Positions 12,550 to 22,733 of a stretch of DNA of 64,000 bases are shown here, in pieces. Below the pieces are notes generated by a model. That model had not been told where the DNA came from, did no database searches, and saw nothing but the letters and a program-made list of their open reading frames with translations. The stretch is from Corinectria fuckeliana (Eukaryota; Ascomycota; Sordariomycetes; Hypocreales; Nectriaceae): positions 496,001 to 560,000 of the forward strand of contig WPDH01000080.1 of assembly GCA_019137255.1 (NCBI GenBank), in the 5' to 3' direction. Position 1 is the first letter of the stretch, and each line of letters opens with the position of its first letter. Position numbers and translations under genes: made by a program.

Positions 12550-12766
12550 TATACTTTAGCGATATCTGCCCTGGTCAACTTGCTTTTTGCGCTCTCTGAC
12601 TGTGAACGCCCCCAAGGCTTTCAACTCGACTTACGACTTTTCGGGGATCGAACCAGTAACCTGTGCTCTTTTAGGGTGTGCCTCTTTCAGTGGAAGTTAC
12701 AGGGGGTTTCCCTCCCGGGCTCATAACTGTTAGTATGACCGCTACACTAAAAGGCAAGGCACCTTT
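12550..12766 (-). repeat. unmutated tRNA-like small repeat (SINE-like), Pol III A/B-box motifs
   Basis: This is the intact sister of 10392-10608. On the minus strand it carries TAGTGTAGCGGT (12738-12749), close to a tRNA A box, and GGTTCGATCC (12645-12654), close to a B box. CTTTT at the head can pair with AAAAG just after the B box, as in an acceptor stem. A-to-B spacing of about 84 nt is longer than in an ordinary tRNA, and the T-stem is imperfect, so I read it as a tRNA-derived element and not a working tRNA gene. A type II or intron-containing tRNA cannot be excluded by eye. Confidence 0.55.
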
Positions 12767-12978
12767 GGCTCTCTCAGGAGTCATACATTTCGACTATGGC
12801 TAGGAAATTCAAGTTAGATAGCGAGGGACTAGAGGATCTGCAAGGGCAGAGGGGTTCTTTCCTCGTAGACCTCTAGTCCCTCGCCATCCAACTTGAATTT
12901 CCTAGCCATAGTCGAAATGTATGACTCCTGAGAGAGCCAAAGGTGCCTTGCCTTTTAGTGTAGCGGTCATACTAACAG
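12727..12978. repeat. 108-bp near-perfect inverted repeat with 36-bp spacer (long hairpin)
   Basis: The left arm is 12727-12834, the right arm 12871-12978, the spacer 12835-12870. By direct comparison the arms match at 106 of 108 positions without indels. The two mismatches are A (left) against G (right, read as complement), transitions of RIP type. Each arm carries the tRNA-like A-box head at its outer end, so the two heads point away from the centre. On the left the repeat continues into the B box; on the right it stops and unique sequence follows. The hairpin ends 156 bp before the Lcp5 start codon, so it lies in that gene's promoter or 5' leader. Confidence 0.95.
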
Positions 12979-13133
12979 ATAGTTAGGTGTGTGATAAGGA
13001 TAAAACTTGCGGCTGGTGGGGCTGACGAAACGACGGGAAACACCATGAGATGGCCCCGCAAAAAAAGTTGGTTGCAACTGGAAACTTTTTAGCAAACACC
13101 ATCAGTCGCAATCCAACATCGCCACCACGCATC

Positions 13134-14258
13134 ATGGCAGTCCCAACGACCTTACCGGCGTTGCTCACCTCCCTGACGCAATCGTTGTCCTCCGCCCTCG
13201 AAGTCACCCCCAGGATCACCGCCATCGAGCACCAGAAGGATGGCATCTCCCTCCTCGACGTCAAGAACGAGCTGCTGCTCTCCTACCTGCAGAACCTCGT
13301 CTTCCTGATCCTGCTCAAGCTCAGGAACGCAAAGTCGGGCGCGGATGGCTCCGACGAGGAAGACTCACAGCTGGACGAATCCGTCCGGTCGAAGCTCGTC
13401 GAGATGCGCCTGTACCTCGAGAGGGGAGCCCGCCCGCTGGAGGAGAAGTTGCGCTTCTCCATCGACCGGTTCCTTCGCACCGCAGACGACGCCGAGCGAG
13501 AAAAGAAGGCCCAGGAACTCGGGTTGAACGCAACCGGCGCCGAAGAGCTTGGTGACGACGAGGATGCCGACTCTGACGCAGAGAGCGACGCAGGCCAAGC
13601 CCCTCGCAAGACTGGCAAGCTCTCGGCAGCACCCAACTTCGGCACGCTGGTCGACGACGCCACGGCGAAGCCCTTCAAGGGCACCGACGAGTCCTCGGGC
13701 GTCTACCGCCCACCAAAGCGCGACCGCCACGTCATGGAGCCGAGCCAGCGCAGCGAGAAGGCGTCGCGCCGACCCAACAAGTCGCACACGATGGACGAGT
13801 TCGTCGAATCGGAGCTGGCCGCGGCGCCCATGGCCGAGCCCAGCATCGGCACGACCATCGTCCAGGGCGGCCGCAAGACGAAGACGACGGCCGACCGCAA
13901 GGTAGAGGCGGAGCGCCGCGACTACGAGGAGATGAACTTCGTGCGCCTGCCCAAGGAGAGCAAGAAGGACCGCGCGCAGAAGGCCAAGCAGGGCGGCCGC
14001 AGCAACCGCATGCAGTTCGGCGGCGAGGAGTGGCACAACCTCGGCGAGGGCGTCGACCGCATCGACCGCCTGACGAAGCGCAAGGCTGGCGCTGCCACGG
14101 GCGTGCGCGCCCTGCTGGACAAGAGCCGGAAGCGCGGCCTCGACACGACGGACGGGCCGAGGGGCAGCGGCAGCAACGCTCCCGAGATTGGAGAGAGGTT
14201 TCAGAAGAGGGTCAAGGTGTTGGAAGGCGGACGACGAGATCGGGGCAAGAACAGGTAG
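13134..14258 (+). CDS. LCP5: Lcp5/neuroguidin, Sas10/Utp3/C1D-family U3 snoRNP protein
   Basis: Single-exon gene, 374 aa. The N-terminal third (V-P-T-T-L-P-A-L-L-T-S-L through the Y-L-Q-N-L-V-F-L-I-L-L-K-L segment) is the Sas10/Utp3/C1D domain. In yeast Lcp5 this domain acts in the small-subunit processome during 18S rRNA maturation in the nucleolus. The middle is acidic (D-D-E-D-A-D-S-D-A-E-S-D). The C-terminus is basic, with the conserved Y-E-E-x-N-F-V-R-L-P block followed by K/R-rich segments, as in neuroguidins. I start at 13134 because the Sas10 domain begins right after it. An in-frame ATG at 13050 would add 28 residues that do not look conserved. The gene is convergent with the glycosyltransferase downstream (264 bp between stops). 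Its upstream region holds the long hairpin. Confidence 0.85.
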   Translation: MAVPTTLPALLTSLTQSLSSALEVTPRITAIEHQKDGISLLDVKNELLLSYLQNLVFLILLKLRNAKSGADGSDEEDSQLDESVRSKLVEMRLYLERGARPLEEKLRFSIDRFLRTADDAEREKKAQELGLNATGAEELGDDEDADSDAESDAGQAPRKTGKLSAAPNFGTLVDDATAKPFKGTDESSGVYRPPKRDRHVMEPSQRSEKASRRPNKSHTMDEFVESELAAAPMAEPSIGTTIVQGGRKTKTTADRKVEAERRDYEEMNFVRLPKESKKDRAQKAKQGGRSNRMQFGGEEWHNLGEGVDRIDRLTKRKAGAATGVRALLDKSRKRGLDTTDGPRGSGSNAPEIGERFQKRVKVLEGGRRDRGKNR

Positions 14259-14522
14259 ATTACACGGGCATAACAATGGACTACATGGGTGATCCAACAA
14301 AATTTGTCATTTGGCATACACACATCCATCACCTCGGACTCTCAACGTGGCTGAAAGAGTCTAGTTATTCGTGTATTGCTGTTCAGAGATTATCAACATG
14401 TTGGCATACATTAGGCCAAAATATCAACCCCCACCACCCCGTCGTTATGATCCTAATTAGCGCCAAAAACCCAAAGACTCCTTATTCCCATCCATCAGAG
14501 GTTTTCACAATGATGGGTCACC

Positions 14523-16978
14523 CTAAGAGGCCTGCTCGAGATCGCTCTCTGTGGGAAACTCATCCTGGTATGACGAAGGTTGGTCCCTTTTGGGAGCCTC
14601 GTCCTGATGTTGTTCCTCTTCGGCGTGCTCATTCTGCTGCGGATCTTTCTCACGATGAACGTCCTCTTCGGCATGTTCGTCCTTTTGGGGATCGCCGTCA
14701 CGATGGGGGTCCTCCGTGATATGTTCGTCCTGTGGAGGAGTTTCCTCGTCCTGGTGGGGCTCGTCCTTGGGGGGATCATCTGCTTGATGTTCACCTTGTT
14801 GAGGATCGCCATCCTTCTGAGCATCCACCTCGTCATGAAGGAGTTCATCCTTGGGAGGATCCTCTGCGTGATGTTCATCCTCTTGAGGATTGTTATCATT
14901 CTGAGCATCCACCTCGTCGTGAATGGGTTCATCATTGTGAGCTTCCTCCTCTTTGTGATCATGGTCATCCTTGGGGGGCTGTTCTGCAGGATGCTCATCT
15001 ATCGGAGCAACTTCTTCTTCTTGATGAGGTTCTTCTTGGTGAGGTTCTTCTTGATGAGGTTCACCCTTTGGAGGGTTCTCTGCCGGGAATTCGTCTTTGT
15101 GAGCATCTCCCTCAGCCTTGTCGCTTTCATTCTTGTCGCCCTCTTGTTTCTCATCTCCTTTCTTGTCATCTCCTTTCTTTTCATCTTCCTTCTTGTCGTC
15201 TCCTTTCTTATCATCTTCCTTTTTATCGCCCCCCTTATCTCCCTCCTTATCTCCATCCTTCTCGTCACCCTTAGAGTCATCCGTAGGCTTCCCCTCTTCA
15301 CCTTGCGTCTCTTCCTCCCCCTCTTCCTCCTCTACAACGTCTCTGAACAACTCCTCCTCAAATTCTGCCGGGCACAGGTCTTCCCACATCAGAACTTGGC
15401 CCTTGTCGTTCGGGATACCCTCCATCAGCACCGGCAGCTCTTCTTCCAGGCGAGCCTGAAACAGTTGGCGCGTATGGCCGTGCCACCATGTCATGTTCCA
15501 TTGGGTATATATCTGGCCCTTGTCGACGTGGTTGTGGTGGATCATGACCGGCACAACTCCCTGGCAGATCTCGGTGTACAGCGGCAAGCTCCTCATGTCT
15601 GCGCCGGGCAGCAGGTGTTTGACTCCCTCGTAAATTAGGCCGCCGACGCTTGGGGCCTTGGGTTTGCAGTCGAACATGTTCTGCGAGCCAACTTGCTGAA
15701 GGAAGGATTCGTTCTCACGGATGTATCGTGCGTCGAAAACGGCGTTGACGGTCTGGTGGCCGAGCGCCGACCAGTAGTCAATGGCAATGCCGTAGTCGTA
15801 GGGCTTGCCGGGGAGATAGCCCGGGTCAAACTCCTGATGGGCAAAGGACGGGTTCAAGAGATCATCGACCTCGGCTCCCATGACGTTGGTGACGGCGGGC
15901 TTAGAGCCGTCGCGGCCAGGGATTACGGCATCGAGGACATCGTCGATGCGCTTGCGGTGGCGGCGGCGCATGACTTCGCGATGGAACTCTTGCTCGCCAT
16001 ACAACTCGGCCCAGATGGATTGGTCGCTACCCCGGTAGCAGTAGTTGACGCTGCCGTCAAGCCCTGGCTCGTTGCCGTCGTACCAGGCACCACGACGGGC
16101 CATGCACTCGTCCATCTTTTCCTGGCCCCGTTGAAGCATAGGACGCACTTTGCCAACCGGCCCCATCAGGAAGCCTCCGACGAGGTAGCGAGTGCGGAAG
16201 CTGCTCCAGGGGGTGCGTCCCATGACGGTGTCGGTTGAGCCGCCGTACAGATCATCGGGGAGGGGAGAGTCCGGAATCGGATAGCAGGCGACGGTTTGAC
16301 GCTGATTGGGACAGCAGCGCTTGCCGCCGGAGAAGATGACCGATGAAGTGACGTTCTCGATGCTCGCAGCTCGACCTAGGCGGTGGGCGATGCGCTTATT
16401 CTCTTCAGCAATAGCGGTATCGTAGCGGGAAACAAGGATCTCCCAGGGCAGCTGGAACCAGATGTCGAACGAGTCGAAGATGACGATGAGGTCGTTGTCG
16501 AAGTTGGGATCCCGGCGGCGCTTCTCGTCGTTGACATATTCGAGGCCGCGTGAAATCTTGGCATAGTGCGAGCCGCCTCCACGAAGACCTCTCCCGTGGT
16601 CCTCGTCGCCCCAGCCGATGATGTGAGGTTTGGGATAGCCGAGAATGATCATTGTGAGGAGGGTCTTGCAGAAGCCGATGGCGCTCTTGGTAGCTGGCAT
16701 CAGAAGATGGGGGCGCCTCCTGACGGCGGGTTGATGGTGCACTTTGCCATTATCAAGGCTGACGTCGGTAGCGTCCGTCGCCCACGGAGCGTTAAAGGAG
16801 CCCGAGGGTCGCAAGGGCTGGGACATTGGTTAGATGACTGCCCGACATGGTGGACTGCATCCTCATTGGAGCTCAAGGTGAAGCGACTCACAGAAACAAG
16901 AAGGCCTATGATGATAGTGCTCAATACAAACACGGCGACGCTTATGGGGGAAGCACGCCGACTGAGCTTGGCGAGCAT
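14523..16978 (-). CDS. type II membrane glycosyltransferase-like protein (PLOD/procollagen-GT-like) with long acidic repeat tail
   Basis: Two exons: 16892-16978 and 14523-16817; the intron 16818-16891 (74 nt) has donor GTGAGT, branch CTAAC and acceptor CAG. The spliced protein is about 793 aa. Exon 1 encodes a short basic N-terminus and one hydrophobic span (about residues 12-29, F-V-L-S-T-I-I-I-G-L-L-V), a signal anchor that a start at 16826 would miss. Residues about 45-490 form a GT-A-like domain containing I-V-I-F-D-S-F-D-I-W (about 140-149, candidate metal site) and several Cys and Trp positions. This resembles the glycosyltransferase part of PLOD/procollagen-modifying enzymes, but the substrate is unknown. 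From about residue 515 to the end the chain is almost only E, D, K, H, P and Q, with K-G-D-D-K-K-E and E-P-H-Q-E repeats. Expected to lie in the Golgi/ER lumen. The function is inferred from weak similarity. Confidence 0.75.
16818..16891 (-). other. 74-nt intron of the glycosyltransferase-like gene
   Basis: On the minus strand the intron runs from GTGAGTCGC to CTAACCAATGTCCCAG, with consensus donor, branch site and acceptor. Its length is 2 modulo 3, exactly what is needed to join the frame of the signal-anchor exon to that of the catalytic exon, and the junction falls between codons (..L-V-S / P-L-R-P..). Confidence 0.85.
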
Positions 16979-17032
16979 TTTGGATCTCGTTGGAAAGACA
17001 AGAAAGGGTGGAATGATTTGGCACGGGTCAAG

Positions 17033-17057
17033 AAGAAGAAGAAGAAGAAGAAGAGAA
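17033..17057. repeat. (AAG)n microsatellite in the 5' leader region of the glycosyltransferase-like gene
   Basis: About eight AAG units on the plus strand (CTT-rich on the transcript strand), about 55-80 bp before the start codon at 16978. Pyrimidine-rich tracts are common in fungal core promoters and leaders. It produces spurious open frames on both strands. Confidence 0.8.
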
Positions 17058-17059
17058 AA

Positions 17060-18518
17060 GAGAACAAAAGCAAGAAAAGACGAACGATGATGGCACTAAT
17101 TAAAGGGAGCGACAGGGTGCCAGATCCCAAGACGACTACTCGAGAGATGTCTGCAAATGAACAACAGCACACACAGGAGGCGAAGGGAGCGATGGCATAG
17201 GAATCAGGTGCCAGGGAGGAGACAGGACGGCCGGCAAGAAGCCAAGTAGCAGAGACGTTGGCCGAGGAGCTCAACAAGCCACCATCAAGGGGGTTAGCAT
17301 GCCAGTCCGTCGCGGGCGTTGCGGGTGGCGGCGACGCCAGTAGAAGCCATTGGGATGGGAATGCTCGATGATAAGTAAGAGGCACTAAGAAGTCGTCTTT
17401 GCGAGAATAGTCTTGGCGAGAATAGTCTTAGCAGGAGAGGCTTGGATGGAAAGAATGTGAATTTCTCCTCCATCATCGATCATCGTCGTGCAATTCCTGC
17501 GAGAATCTCTCATTGCTGGTTAGACCAGGGGTAACGACTCTGACTCGAGTCTAGGCCAAACCCGTTAGTAGCAAGACTAGTCTGTATATTTATTAGACAG
17601 TCGATATTTCTCTTTTTCGGAAGACGGCTGGTCTCAGGTCTCTCAGCCTTAATAATTGCTGCGGTTCTCCAAGGTCTCACAGCATCTCATGCACCAATAA
17701 CATGCCGTCGACGGGCAATACTCCTGCATGTCCCCTGGAACTATTGGAAACTAGCGCCGAAATCGAGAACTCCTAGGCCATTTTGGAAGATTCGGCTTGC
17801 GCGTCCGTTAGGAATGGGAAGCACGCATAGATGCCTCAGTTCGAATCGTTCTGTAATAAGGCTGGCCTGGGAATCGACCATCACTCGGAATGGAGTGTTT
17901 TCATTGTTCCCCGGTTCGCTTTGGCTGGCCCGGGACCATCTCCGGACCGGCTGTCGGCCGGATCGCACCCGGAGGATCATTAGCGAGACGGTAAAGACGA
18001 CGTCACGAGGCCAAGGTCCTGGGGAATGGGCATTTTCCAGTTGATGGAATGCAGGAGCCCGATACGAGATACGAGCAACTCTGCTTGCGAGCTTCGTTTC
18101 CACGGCCAGGAGTTTGGACTGGACCGATAAGATAAGCTTCTAAAATGCTAAGCTCAGCTGGGGCGTCATGGTAGTGGGGAGGGGCAATTTGTGCACCCCT
18201 CGCTCAGTCACAGGCTTAAGCGTCGAGATAACTTCACCAGCCATAAATCCTTAATTCTTCCGCCCATTTGCCAGCTAAGCAGACAAACTAGCCACGGAAG
18301 CCCTTTGGACACTACTCGAATTGCAGATCAGATCTCCTCGAAAACCCCACCAACAACGCACAATCCGCCTGTCTGTCCCGCTGCCCATCTGCGCCGCCAA
18401 GTCATCCAACCCAGGCGCATTGCGAGCGAGCGCCAACAATCCCACCGGGAACCATAGCCCCGGGGCCCGGCTGCTGCCTCCCAGAACTTTAGACTACCAT
18501 ACAAATATTTCCTTCGCC
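17060..18518. other. divergent intergenic region, no gene seen
   Basis: This is the upstream region shared by the glycosyltransferase-like gene (minus) and Rpc37 (plus), about 1.5 kb. Short open frames here (for example 17741-18103 minus) lack recognisable domains, plausible splice structure or good start contexts. I see no RNA gene; GTTCGAATC at about 17843 lacks a complementary T-stem. Confidence 0.6.
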
Positions 18519-19760
18519 ATGGCTATGCTCGTCGATCCTGCCCTTGCCGCGCCAATGGACGTCGACGCCGACATCGACCCAAGCCTCAACGCCGACACGG
18601 CCACCCTCGACGACAACGACGAGGACGACGACCCCGTCACGGCGACCTACCAAGTCTTCCTCAACCCGTCCTTGCCCCTCGGCCGCCGCCTCCTCGTCCT
18701 GCAGCACCCCAACCGCACCGACGACACCCCGCGCGCGCCCCCGACCGAGCTGCGCGTCAAGGCCAACGCCGGCATGGTCGAGGTCGACATGCCCCTCGAC
18801 AACAGCGTCGCCTACGACCGCGAGAAGGGCCTCAAGTGGGGGCGCACCCTGCACGCCTCCATGGCCGCCAAGAACGGAGGCAGCCACGGCCTCGCCGGCG
18901 GCTTCGGCTTCGGCACCGTCCAGCGCGGCGCCGGCGGCCGCAAGAAGGCCGATGCTGAAGAGGAGGATGCCATGGACTGGACCGAGGCCGTCAGGCAGGA
19001 CAAGGTCCTCCGCACTCAGACGCTGGGTGGCCAATACCCGGACTACAAGGAAGTGCAGCACATGATCGGTGTCTTCCAAGGCAGTACGCTCCGTCCTCAA
19101 CCCCCAGCAAAACTCGAAGTGAATGATTGCTAACGTGCGAGTGCAGAGGACCTACACCTCACCCCCGTATCCTCTCTCGTCCACCTCCGCCCGCAGCTGC
19201 ACCACATCGACGCGGCCGTCCAACTCGAGCGCCAGGCCGCCGCCTCCGCCTCCAAGGAAGCCGCCCCGATCACCGGCGCCGGCGCGGCCCGCGCCATCCA
19301 CATGACGGTCAAGGCCACGGGCGACGGCGACGCCGTCACCATCGAGACCATGGCCGACCGCCTGCGTGCCGTCCAGTCCGAGCACTGGCGCACGCTGCGC
19401 TACACTGACGAGAACGAGGAGGCCGCCTGGGAGGTCTACAACGAGAGCCTGTTCCTGCGGCCCGAGAAGGACGACGGTGCCGTTGCCGTTGAAGACGGAC
19501 GGCCTCTCGACGAGGCTGTCCCGCACTTCGGCGCCCGCTGGACCGACAAGCAGTTGCTCGAAGCTGTAAGCGGCATCGACAAACCCGATCCAGAGCTCGA
19601 GGTCAAGGAAGAGCCCAAGCCCGTCCAGCCCGCGCCAGAGCCGCCCAAGCAGCCCTCGCCGGCCCCGGAGGAGGCACGCAAGCCAAAACTCCGACCACGA
19701 GGTGGAGCGGTAGCGGGCGCCTCACGGAGAGGGGGCAGAACCCGAGGTGCAAGCTCCTAG
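18519..19760 (+). CDS. RPC37: RNA polymerase III subunit RPC5/Rpc37
   Basis: Two exons: 18519-19083 and 19147-19760; the intron 19084-19146 (63 nt) has branch TGCTAAC and acceptor GTGCAG. The spliced protein is 392 aa. It shows the RPC5 (Sin-like) pattern: an acidic N-terminus, then V-T-A-T-Y-Q-V-F-L-N-P, then A-N-A-G-M-V-E-V-D-M-P, the Q-T-L-G-G-Q segment, and across the splice junction G-K-D-L-H-L-T-P-V-S-S-L-V-H-L-R-P-Q, which confirms the intron. Family members form the Rpc37-Rpc53 heterodimer of Pol III, acting in initiation, termination and reinitiation on tRNA and 5S genes in the nucleus. The C-terminus is P/E/K-rich and ends in an R/G-rich stretch. I start at the ATG with good context (TCGCCATGG); in-frame upstream sequence is not conserved-looking. 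The gene is convergent with Pat1. Confidence 0.88.
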
Positions 19761-20277
19761 GCGAGATGATTACGGGCTCCATGCTAGGTAGGTTCATCAG
19801 AGACAAAAAAGGAAGAGGACGGGACGTGTTTATAAGACATGAAAATGGGGTTTGCATTGGTCGGCGCACAGGAAGTACACTACGTATACGATTCGTGAAA
19901 GTAACGTTTGCACATAGTATGATTACGGTAGCAATGCTGATTCTGCTACATAAAAACGCATAAGATTCGAATTTGTGATATCAGCCCGACGTCTCAGTGC
20001 AGGAAGGTGTCACCTGCTTCTGTCTCACCACCAATACCATACCAACCGACAGGAGTCGATGCCGATACACGGAGCGCCCCTTAAGCACTCAACAACGTAG
20101 CCCTTGGAATATTGTACACCCGGCACGCAGTACGATGCCTCTGGGTACCCTCCACCCGCAAGCCAACCCTCTCCTCAGTGCACCGTCGCTTCCCAGTTGA
20201 CCCCGTTGCCCAAACATGCCAGCCCAAACAGCCCAGTAATCACCCAAAGCTAGCATAAAGTGCACCAATAAGCCCGT
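19761..20277. other. convergent intergenic region, no gene seen
   Basis: 3' flanks of Rpc37 (plus) and Pat1 (minus), 517 bp. Short frames are unsupported. Probably the 3' UTRs and poly(A) sites of both genes. Confidence 0.6.
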
Positions 20278-22733
20278 CTACTGAAGCAGTTCCACGTCTA
20301 ATCCGATGGAGCGCATGAAGAGGTTGACGCTACTAAGGCGGTCGGCCGCCATGGCCGGCGGCAGCGTCTTGGAGAGAGTGACAGTGTCAAGGACGCGATC
20401 CTTGACAGCAAGGACCAGCCGCGTTTGCTGGTCGTGGGTTGCACTGACACCCATGGCAGCAAGGAGCTGCCACACGTAGACGTCTTCCCCGGTATTAACA
20501 CTACCCGGGAAAATGTAGGGTAGCGATGGCTCGAGTCTGGTAAACAGAGTTTCAAACGTGCGATCCCTAGGTAATGTCAGTATGTCTATTTCAGATGAGC
20601 TTTAGATATCTTCACATACCATTTCTCCCACTGCTCAGGGTTGCCGGCTCCAGTTTGCTTCAGAAGCACAGCGCGGCTAAGGATGAGCGTCAACATGGAG
20701 ACACCGATCCTAGCTCGAGCAATGAGGTCCACATTAAGCTTAGTAGCGATCAGGTTTAGGACGCCATCAACAATGTCCAACCCAGTATCGTTGAAATATT
20801 GCATCAGTGGCGGCATAACGGTAGAGATGAAGAGTTCGATCTTCTCACGCATCCTCGCGTTTAGCGTCGTCGTCTCGCCGGGGATGATGGCCGCTCCCTG
20901 AACAACATCCAGTTGATCAAGGTGGTAGATGATCATGGTCAAGATGGTGGTTCGCTGCTCGAACGACAGGTGGGGGAATAGTCGGGGAATGGCCTTCTCG
21001 CCCTTTGCACAAGACAGGAACGCGATAAAGGGGTGAGGCACAGTGGCACCAATAGGCTCGTGGACCTTCAACTCATGCCACAGTCTGGCATTGTAAGTCT
21101 CAAGAATCGTTGCCCATTCCTTGTGCTTGCTTTGCAGCTCTTCGTCCGCTGGGCTAGTGATTGGGGGCGGGATGAGGCGAACGTGGTCCTCGATCTGCAT
21201 CAGAGTCTGGTAGACCTTTTCCACGTTACGCAGGATAGTCTTCCGGTCCAGAGCACTCTTCTTGCCGCTGCTAGGCCGCTGGTTCTCACTTTCGGTGCGC
21301 TTGATGCTGAGCAGGGGCTTGGGCGTCTTCGCGTTGCTGAAAGAGATCTTTCCCAAGCTTCCCGCAATGACGAGCTGGGGGTTCTTGGGTTTGTTCTTCG
21401 CGGCCTCGACAGCTCTCTGAACCTGCTGCTCCATGCGCTGGAAGTGGTTCTCGGCAGGACGCCCGTGACGTCGCATTCCGCCTTGACGGCTACCAGTCTG
21501 GTAGAGGTAGGTCTGAGCGAAGTTGCTAAGAGGCTGGCTGGGGTTTTGGCGTTGGCCAGCTCGAATGTGGCTGTAGACCTGGTAGTAGAAGTCCTCGGCA
21601 ATCGACGCGTCTGATCCTTCGACAGGGTTTCCCGTGGCGGAGACAAGCTGCTGAAGCTGAATCCGGGTGATGAAGTTTTTGTCCTGAGGGGTCATCAAGC
21701 CGTTGTCCTTTGACAGGAGCCAGATCTTGTGGTTCCGCTTGGCCCTTTTGGTCTCCTGGTCCAAAAAGGCAGCCTTCTCGTCCTCCGACATCTGCATCAT
21801 CTGAGGATGTTGCTGAAGTTCGGCCAATTGGGCAATTGCACCCTGAGAGAGTGTAGCTTGATGGCCAGGGGCTCCGAGTTCAGAAGCATCGCCAGATAGG
21901 CGGTTGGGGTTCTGCAAGATCTGTGTGGGCTGCGTAGAACCATGTTGAAGTTGCTGCGGTGGCGGTGCGCGGGATCCTTGAGCTGGGGGCGTAGGCTTCG
22001 ACTGCATGCTCTGACTCTGGGGCCGTTGCAGAATAGTTACCGGGTGGCCGTGTCCATGAGGCTGAGCATGCTGCTGTTGAGGGGTCGGATATCCTCCAGA
22101 CTGAGCGTACGCGAGCTCGGCAATAGGGGGCTGAGGAGTCGGTTTCTTTGGCTGTGCCCGCATGGCGGCTTCGACCTCCTCAAGACTCATGACCTTGCGG
22201 CTAGCAGGTTGCGAGGGATGAAGAGCAGGAGAGGCTTGCGCAGCTGGCTTAGCAGGCCCGATGCCCCAGATGCTTCTGTCGACATGCAGATCTGGAAGCG
22301 GCTCGGGATCCTGGTACTTCTCGTAGCCGGTGCGCGCAGGCCGTTGAGCTGGCTGGCTTGGGTAGTATGACTGCATGTTGTGCGCGGGGGGTTGAGCGGC
22401 TACGGTTGGCTTCATAGCAGGCTGCTGGCGATGAAATCGAAGGTGCTCCTCGTCAATGGCGTTTGCAACCTTGGCTGTCTGGCCAAAGAAGTCAAAGTCT
22501 TTGCCAGCTCTGTTTGTAGCAGGAACCCCACTATCGCCAAAGGTGTCGTCATTGAAGGCATCGCCGGTCTCGTCAAGCTGGTCGCCGAGGCCATCGTAGG
22601 TATCTTCGAAGTCGAGAGCGTCATCGGGCCCCCCATCCCTGCCAGAGAGACCAGCGAAGGGGTCGTGGGTCTGGGAAAACCCAGGGGCCGTCGTGTTGTG
22701 ACGGCCCGTCGCATCAAAGCCGAAGAATGACAT
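20278..22733 (-). CDS. PAT1: Pat1, deadenylation-dependent mRNA-decapping activator
   Basis: Two exons: 20620-22733 and 20278-20566. The intron 20567-20619 (53 nt) runs GTATGTGAAG..CATTACCTAG and splits a Trp codon (E-K-W / D-R-T-F-E). The spliced protein is 800 aa, normal for fungal Pat1. The start M-S-F-F-G-F-D and an acidic segment with N-D-D-T-F-G at about 61-66 match the N-terminal D-E-T-F type motif by which Pat1 binds the helicase Dhh1/DDX6. Residues about 110-300 are Pro/Gln/His-rich. Q-x-x-R-x-G-G-M-R-R-H-G-R-P-A-E-N-H-F lies near 410-440. The C-terminal half (about 460-800) is the alpha-helical Pat1 domain that contacts Lsm1-7 and Dcp2 in P-bodies. Without splicing, the last 95 residues of the domain would be lost. 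Confidence 0.92.

Noticed and set aside
13365..14300. 311-codon minus-strand frame over the Lcp5 gene
   Set aside because: A Leu/Ala/Val-rich shadow of a GC-rich coding region; the plus strand encodes a clear conserved family.
14580..15638. 352-codon plus-strand frame rich in Leu, Phe, Ile and Val, resembling a multi-pass membrane protein
   Set aside because: It is the exact antisense of the D/E/K/H-rich tail of the glycosyltransferase-like gene; antisense reading of such codons always yields hydrophobic residues. No start context or family match.
16942..17385. 147-codon minus-strand frame with a poly-Phe run
   Set aside because: The Phe run is the (AAG)n microsatellite read in reverse; the frame overlaps the real first exon of the glycosyltransferase-like gene in another phase.
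17741..18103. 120-codon minus-strand frame in the intergenic region
   Set aside because: No recognisable domain, low-complexity composition or splice context; equal-length frames occur on the other strand.
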